Assembly (NCBI RefSeq): GCF_000213175.1
Contig: NW_009799179.1
Location: 2,403,744 to 2,467,743, forward strand
Direction of reading: 5' to 3'
Length of the DNA: 64,000 bases
DNA from: Neurospora tetrasperma FGSC 2508
Lineage: Eukaryota; Ascomycota; Sordariomycetes; Sordariales; Sordariaceae
The notes below the pieces were generated by a model. That model worked only from the letters and a program-made list of their open reading frames with translations, did not search any database and was not told the origin of the DNA. Positions 58,819 to 64,000 of the stretch are shown piece after piece (the first letter of the stretch is position 1; each line of letters begins with the position of its first letter). Both the position numbers and the translations under genes were made by a program.

Positions 58819-60866
58819 TCACCAGAAAACGAGACACCGAACTTCAACGCTCTCCCTCCAATCCTTCTCTCTAGCATCTGGATCCTCAACGGCGCAATGC
58901 GGTGCCCTCCTCGCCATCCCCGGGGAACTGTCGCTATCAAAGCACTTGATCAGCACCACCTCGTCCGGCTGCTGTTGGTACTTGAAGTACCACCGATGTT
59001 CAAGGTTGGCCTTGACCGTCCAAGACTCCCTGCGCTGTCCGCCTTTGAGAATGATAGATGCCGGAACGAGGTCGGCATCGAGCACGGTGCGGGCGTCGCA
59101 GAGGGCTAGAGGGTCTTTGTGGATGGGCTTGATGGGCCGCCAGATCTATGATGTGTTAGAGAGCTGCATGTGCATTTGATCCTTCATGATGTGGTCGGGT
59201 GAAATGAAGGAGGAGGTATATTTCCGACGACGTTGTCGACTTATCAACAAGTAGCGGAAGTGTCTCCGGTGTGTTGTGCAACTTGGAGTTCAGCCTGGAG
59301 GTACCTACATTAGCGCAACCAAAGCTGTCTCTGAGGTGAAGGGCCCTACTGAACCCATCCATGCCTTCATTACAGTTCCATCAGGCAGTAGGTAGTGACC
59401 ATGAACCGTCAAAGGAGATAAACGGAAGAGAAACTGGTCAACCTACATTAACAATTCCCCATCTTCTCTGCATCAGTCTTCCCACTTCGTCCGCATTGGG
59501 TATCTTCTCCCGCAACACCATCTCCGCTCCGGCGTATGACTGGTCCACGTGTGCGCGGTGCAGCGGGCCCCGGTGCCGCACGTTGTCCACGGGAATCTCA
59601 TGCCAGTCGGAAGGGCCGCGGCGGACCCGATGGTCAAAGGCGAAGACGCGGGATGCACCGGTGCTGTTGGTTTTGGGGGCCCGAAGAAGGGGATATTTGG
59701 TTAGTTCGTGTGCTGCTATTACTCGGCAGTAATATCTCGGGGGGTAACTGACAATCAAGGGTGTCAAGCTGAAAAATCAAGGGGAGAAGGGGGGGTACAG
59801 GAAGAGAAAAGACACGTTGGAGGTAAGTAAGCTGCACAGGCGCAGATCTTGGGAGTCTAGAACTTTGTTTTTTGGTGTTTTCATGTTTATTTTTGGAATT
59901 AGAAAGTTGGGGTAAGAACAACTGAGGAGTGGAGTTTAATGAGTTCTTGTCCCTGCATAATCCCCTGCCGAGCCTGCTCGCAGAGTGCCTGGTTGCGTGG
60001 GGTGTAGTCAGTGCAGACACGTTGCATGCGTGCCAGATGTTGTCTATAACCGTGTGCATGTCGGCTAGCGGTCCGGCGCTCGCAAAGGCTCCCCCCTTGA
60101 GGCTGATAGCTGAACATCATGGGGTCTGTATGTAGGTAGAGTGGATGTTGTAGTCATGTGAACAATACCTAACCTCTAACCATCAGAGTACCTACCTCTA
60201 GGGAACGCGAACTCCATCCAGACAAGTACATGTAGCAGGGCCAAAAAGAAGGAAGCTTGCACTTACACCTCCTTCAGAAACCCCTCACACTCGGCGAAAT
60301 ACTCCCTTTGGATTTTCTCCTCGTCCGCAAATTCCTCTCGCGCCAACTCGCTAACGTGCTTCAGGTACTGAAACCCGTTTTGATCAAGCGTGAAGCTCTT
60401 CTCAACGTCATCCCCCGTCACGTCGGTAACGGTGGTGGTAACAGGCAGCATGAGTCGCTTGTTAGTGACTTGGTCCCTAATCAGAGGGCAAGAAGGAGTG
60501 AGGTTAATCGTTAGCACTTAACATGGACGTGGGAAGCGGATAATCTTGGCTTTGGCTGGATAGAGGTTCATGACGTGATTGCCATGAAGTGAGATAGGAC
60601 AAAAAGGGTAGGCTCAGGAAGGTTGTAGGTTGTCCCCAGCATGCGTGTTTTCCTAGGCAAATGTTGCTGCTGAGTGATGACCCCCTCTGGGATTGGAGCT
60701 GTATAAGCTGGGCCTGGAGCACGGGGAGTAATTGCCATATACAAAGACAATAGATGTTTCCATACTTCCCAACGTAGACCGGTGTTGGAGCACTCCCGTC
60801 TCCTAGGTCTTTGTAGTAATTGATCGTCGTAATCAAGTCATGTCGTGCTGGCTTTTCGGTCTCCAT
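58819..60866 (-). CDS. CmcJ / GA4-desaturase-like Fe(II) oxygenase
   Basis: Four exons: 60866-60766, 60476-60267, 59663-59447 and 59145-58819, all GT..AG with donors GTATGG, GTAAGT and GTAGGT, giving 284 residues. Every junction restores the family pattern: METEKPARHDLITTINYYKD, TPVYVGK|DQVTNKR, SFTLDQNGFQYLKH, GASRVFAFDHRVRRGPSDW, GIVN|IWRPIKPIHKDPLAL and RRESWTVKANLEHRWYFKYQ. Metal ligands are in HVDQSYAGAE (His ~142, Asp ~144) and APHCAVEDP (His ~259), with the family Arg in RESVEVRCLVFW. The group (GA4 desaturase, cephamycin CmcJ, fungal NvfI-like enzymes) oxidises small molecules in secondary metabolism; the substrate here is unknown. Introns of 289, 603 and 301 nt are long for this genome. 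The gene looks intact. Confidence 0.92.
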
Positions 60867-61506
60867 GTCGTATCCTGGTTTCGGGCCTGTAAACCCTGAA
60901 TTTATTATGTTGCCTTTGAGTTTTCCTGGCAATGATGCTGAACTAAAATCCAAAGTAGTTCGGTGTCGCAGATGTTTGTGCTATCCAGGTCTGCGGCTCT
61001 GTCGAACCAAGTTGGGTTGTACTAGGTAACCTTTTATGAGTTCGAGTCACTTGGCCTATGATCAAGATTGGAAAACCCCGCACCAGAAAACCTACAATAT
61101 GATAGGCGCGCTGTCTGGGCTATCGACTGAGGTCTGTATGTGGCGCGGCTGAGGTCAAGGTAGGTCGCCAAGCAACATTGGTTAGTAGGGGTAGTATTGT
61201 CCATCCCGTAGAACCCGACTGGCTTGACGGAAGTCATCGGGAGCTATGTTGACCATTTGTTGGTTGACTTCGAATGGAGGCGAAGACCCAGACAGACATG
61301 GGATCGAAATCAAAATCAGAGGCCATATACAGCGAAGAAGCTTAAGCACCAACACAACTTTCTTCCTCCACAACACCCAGACCCGTCTAAATAGCCCAAG
61401 ATAATGACATCGAAACCGGCCAACCCCAAGCACACCCACATTCCCCCTCTCATCCTAAACCGCCCGTCCAGACCACGCACAATTCGGCCTCCCCCTATAA
61501 CCCCGC
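60867..61506. other. Gap between oxygenase gene and esterase pseudogene
   Basis: This holds the promoter of the oxygenase gene and the 3' flank of the pseudogene. No gene or repeat was recognised. Confidence 0.4.
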
Positions 61507-62745
61507 TCAAATCCTCCTTAACGCCGTAGCAACCATCTGCTCGACCTCCCTGCCCTCCTCCATCCACTTCGCAAACGCCGCCAGCACATCATATCTCTCA
61601 TCGCCCAAGTGCCCGGGAACCAATCATCCTCCAAACGCTTTCAGCACCGTATCCAACGCCGGCAGCATCTGTAGCTGCAAAGCCTGCCCCGGCACGCCAT
61701 AGTCCCAAGGAGCGTTAATCGGTTGCCGAAGTAGCGGTGTTGCATGCCCGGGACATTGAACTAGGGGAGCCAAGAGCGAGTTTCTTTTGATGAAATGTTC
61801 ATAGAAGAAATGGCAGTGTTGTAGTAGGCTAGCAACGCCTTGGGACATATCAAGCCGTCGGCGCGGCCATAGTACATAATGATTTTCCCCACCGTGATTT
61901 CGGTGAAATGAAAGGGCATCGAAGTCGTTGGCGGTAGCTTGGCCCGGGTTTGTCTGTTTTGAGTCCAGCACGACTTTGGTCCCGGTATTTTTGCCAGGTG
62001 TAGGGGGGTTTTGGTGGACGTGAAGTTGTCGAGGAAATAACGCTCGTAGCTGAATTCGTACTTGGCGAGGGAGGCGTCAGGGTCGAAGTAGACAAACCAA
62101 TGTTCTTCGAAGCGAGCTGAGGGTGAAGCCGTTGTGAATTGTCCGGTTCGACCATCGCTTTTGACAATGTAGTCGCCCAATATATTGCCGGCGGTGTCGG
62201 CTTGCGTGCGGGTGAGGCAGTGGGAAGGGCAGAAGCAGATGATCCTGGACATGTCGAAGTGGTATTGGTCGGATTGGCTGATGATGCTGTCTTCGACGCC
62301 GTCTTGGGCGTCATATTGTCGCAGGACCTCGGTGACGAGGATGGATAACTGCGTAGCGCGTAGCCTGCCGTTTGCAGTGGTGATCAGTTGCTGAGCAGCG
62401 ATCTCGAGATCCATGGTATGAGGTGCAGGATGTCCCAGGCGGGGGCTCTGACTAGAGCGCCATCGAAGCTGCTGACGTCGTCCTGGATCTCTCTCAACCC
62501 CTGGCGGCCTCCGATCATGCATGCTGCATACTTGGAGTAGTTTGGTGAGTTGCTGTTGTAACGGGCGACGAGCAGCTTGCCGACTACAACTGAGCTATGC
62601 AGCGCTCGGTAGCGCCAGTCGTAGAGTCGCGCTGGCGTCACCCAGGATAGATCATTTCCCGCCAAATTGTTACCGCTGTGGCGTTTCCCTTCGCTGATTC
62701 CCGGCCAGTTGATGTCACCCACGAACGAGGCGTTGCCTACAGTGA
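61507..62745 (-). pseudogene. Tannase/feruloyl esterase pseudogene
   Basis: Read on the minus strand, conserved blocks of the tannase family occur in the right order but in different frames. First comes LTVGNASFVGDINWPG and YRALHSSVVVGKLLVARY, then ACMIGGRQG and DDVSSFDGALVRAPAWD (frame ends near 62384). A second frame carries VEDSIISQSDQYHFD, ICFCPSHCLTRTQA and GKIIMYYGRADGLICPKALLAYYN (to 61761). VPGMQH follows, then INAPWDYG and LGDERYDVLAAFAKWMEEG, each in yet another frame, ending at 61507. The usual CSTGGRxG nucleophile motif reads CMIGG, so the catalytic Ser is gone. The 5' end beyond 62745 is not recognisable. In life such enzymes are secreted and hydrolyse aromatic esters of plant material. 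At least three frame changes, plus the lost Ser, mark it as dead. Confidence 0.85.
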
Positions 62746-64000
62746 GAATCTATTGTCCATACGAGAAGCAGATCAAGGAATCAGTCTCCCGTGACCTGAT
62801 CCCATAATACGTTGCCGTAGCCCAGCAGAGAGAAGTTGACGACCTCAACGGCGGGGTGATATGTTGTTTCTATGCTGGATAGTAAAGAGTGTAAATTTCG
62901 GTAAGCGATAGTGACGTAAAGGTATTCAATGGGGCGTAACATAGATGACCGAAGATGACGGTCACAAATGGTAAGAGGTTGACCACTCCCAGCCGTTTGG
63001 TAACATCGAGGCAAGATATGAATGACATTTCAACGTAACGCTTCCTGGCTGAAGACGTTAAGCTTGCCGCCGTATATGATGACCAGATGTCTCTCGTCAG
63101 CGACTGACAACCTCAACAATCGTGCTTAAGTAAGATGTTTTGGGCAATATTGTGGCAGTTAGGGTAAGTACTGCGATTGGGAGTTGATGAGACCTGGTGG
63201 GGCTGATGTTGCTCCGTAAAGCTGACAATGCCGACGATGGCTGGATCAACGAGAAAAAGTAACGAGCAATGATCAAGGTGCCGGACTCGACAAGGTTGGA
63301 ATATGCCGAATATATTCGGAACCGGTACTGATCTAGCCCGAAGAATTGTGCAGAAGGGTAACATGGTCTGCACGACTTTCCCAGGCTGACGGTCCCGTGT
63401 CGTCAAGAGATCGGTTATCCTCCATCCCTGGAGCCGGGCTAGCGTACTGGAGGCACTGGCCCGAGGATACGGAAACGAGTGGGTGACATGTGCAAGAGAT
63501 GCGGCAAAGGCTGTCCGTTGATATATGCAGTGAACTGACAGCAAGCCCAATACCTCTGACTGGATCTATGGTTCCAGGGGTTTACCATCAACTGGCCATC
63601 GAAAGGTCGAAAAGGGCAGTGTACTGGTATAGAAAGAGCAAGTGATGATTATGATAAGAACAACAAAAGACAAACATGAGAGCAAAAAGAAAGAAGAAAA
63701 AAGAACAAAAAGAACAAAACCACACATAATAAAAATCAAGAGGTATCGCAAGGAAGTGATTCGAGAGGTATGGCTTGACTATCTGTATACAAGGACATGC
63801 CAGTCACTGGACAAGCAGCCTCTTTGTCATATACCTCCGAGGAACATAGTCAAGCGTGACTCTGGTCTCAGTGGGCAACATTGTTCGGGACGCCATACCG
63901 CCGTAATAAACATTTACAGAAGCATTAGAAGGTGATCGCTCAAAGTCGTTCAAACCGAGTGTCCTGCCTCGGTTGATCCATCATGACTTTTTCGCAGTAG
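62746..64000. other. Right-end region, possible 5' remnant of the pseudogene
   Basis: No intact gene. A minus-strand frame (about 63014-62781) may be a worn N-terminal part of the esterase but shows no firm motif. The last 450 bases are A-rich and hold TAGAGGTA-like words (63738, 63766). Nothing else was supported. Confidence 0.35.

Noticed and set aside
58700-59179. 159-codon plus-strand frame
   Set aside because: It is antisense to the last exon of the oxygenase gene, which has the family motifs.
60866-60953. Longer N-terminus for the oxygenase
   Set aside because: The extension lacks an ATG (it would start at TTG), while METEKPARHD at 60866 matches the usual start of the family.

Overview
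The window is nuclear DNA of a filamentous ascomycete, most likely a Sordariales species of the Neurospora/Sordaria type. The evidence is short GT..AG introns with CTAAC-type branch sites, fungal-only gene families (PAM17, a CDP-2-like chromodomain protein, a CmcJ/GA4-desaturase-like oxygenase), long intergenic regions full of homopolymers and microsatellites, and repeated TACCTAGG/TACCTCTA words. No tRNA, rRNA, CRISPR array or bacterial-type operon was seen.

The left part (1-29.3 kb) is gene-dense housekeeping DNA. In order it holds SLX9 (-, cut by the left edge), UBA4/MOCS3 (+), PAM17 (-), a single-exon chromodomain/AT-hook protein (+), a small Gag-like ORF (-), an 845-residue coiled-coil protein not recognised (-), a gamma-glutamylcyclotransferase-like membrane protein (+), NAD-dependent glycerol-3-phosphate dehydrogenase (-), glycogen debranching enzyme (+) and a four-exon Cys-rich single-pass membrane protein (-). 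Each gene has its own promoter and many are divergent pairs. The encoded roles are ribosome maturation, tRNA thiolation/urmylation and Moco synthesis, mitochondrial import, heterochromatin, glutathione turnover, glycerol synthesis and glycogen breakdown.

The middle (29.3-58 kb) is sparse: a tiny Ser/Gly-rich protein, an M35-like HExxH metalloprotease-like gene, a possible low-complexity gene, a 311-residue unknown protein and a bHLH transcription factor lie in long intergenic tracts. These tracts carry simple repeats, a palindrome-rich AT block near 43.8-44.1 kb and a clear 345-bp TA-flanked inverted-repeat DNA element (MITE) at 54341-54685.

The right end (58-64 kb) is accessory-like. It holds a small charged protein of unknown function, an apparently intact four-exon CmcJ/GA4-desaturase-like Fe(II) oxygenase and, upstream of it on the same strand, a decayed tannase/feruloyl esterase pseudogene whose conserved blocks lie in different frames and whose nucleophile motif is lost.

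The most notable general feature is the run of very small first exons. SLX9 appears to have an exon made only of the start codon (3 nt), the membrane-protein gene one of 7 nt and the metalloprotease gene one of 9 nt. No clearly new multi-gene system was found. The best leads are the start-codon microexon, the possible dual-start glycerol-3-phosphate dehydrogenase, the MITE, the dispersed TACCTCTA word and the decayed esterase next to an oxygenase.
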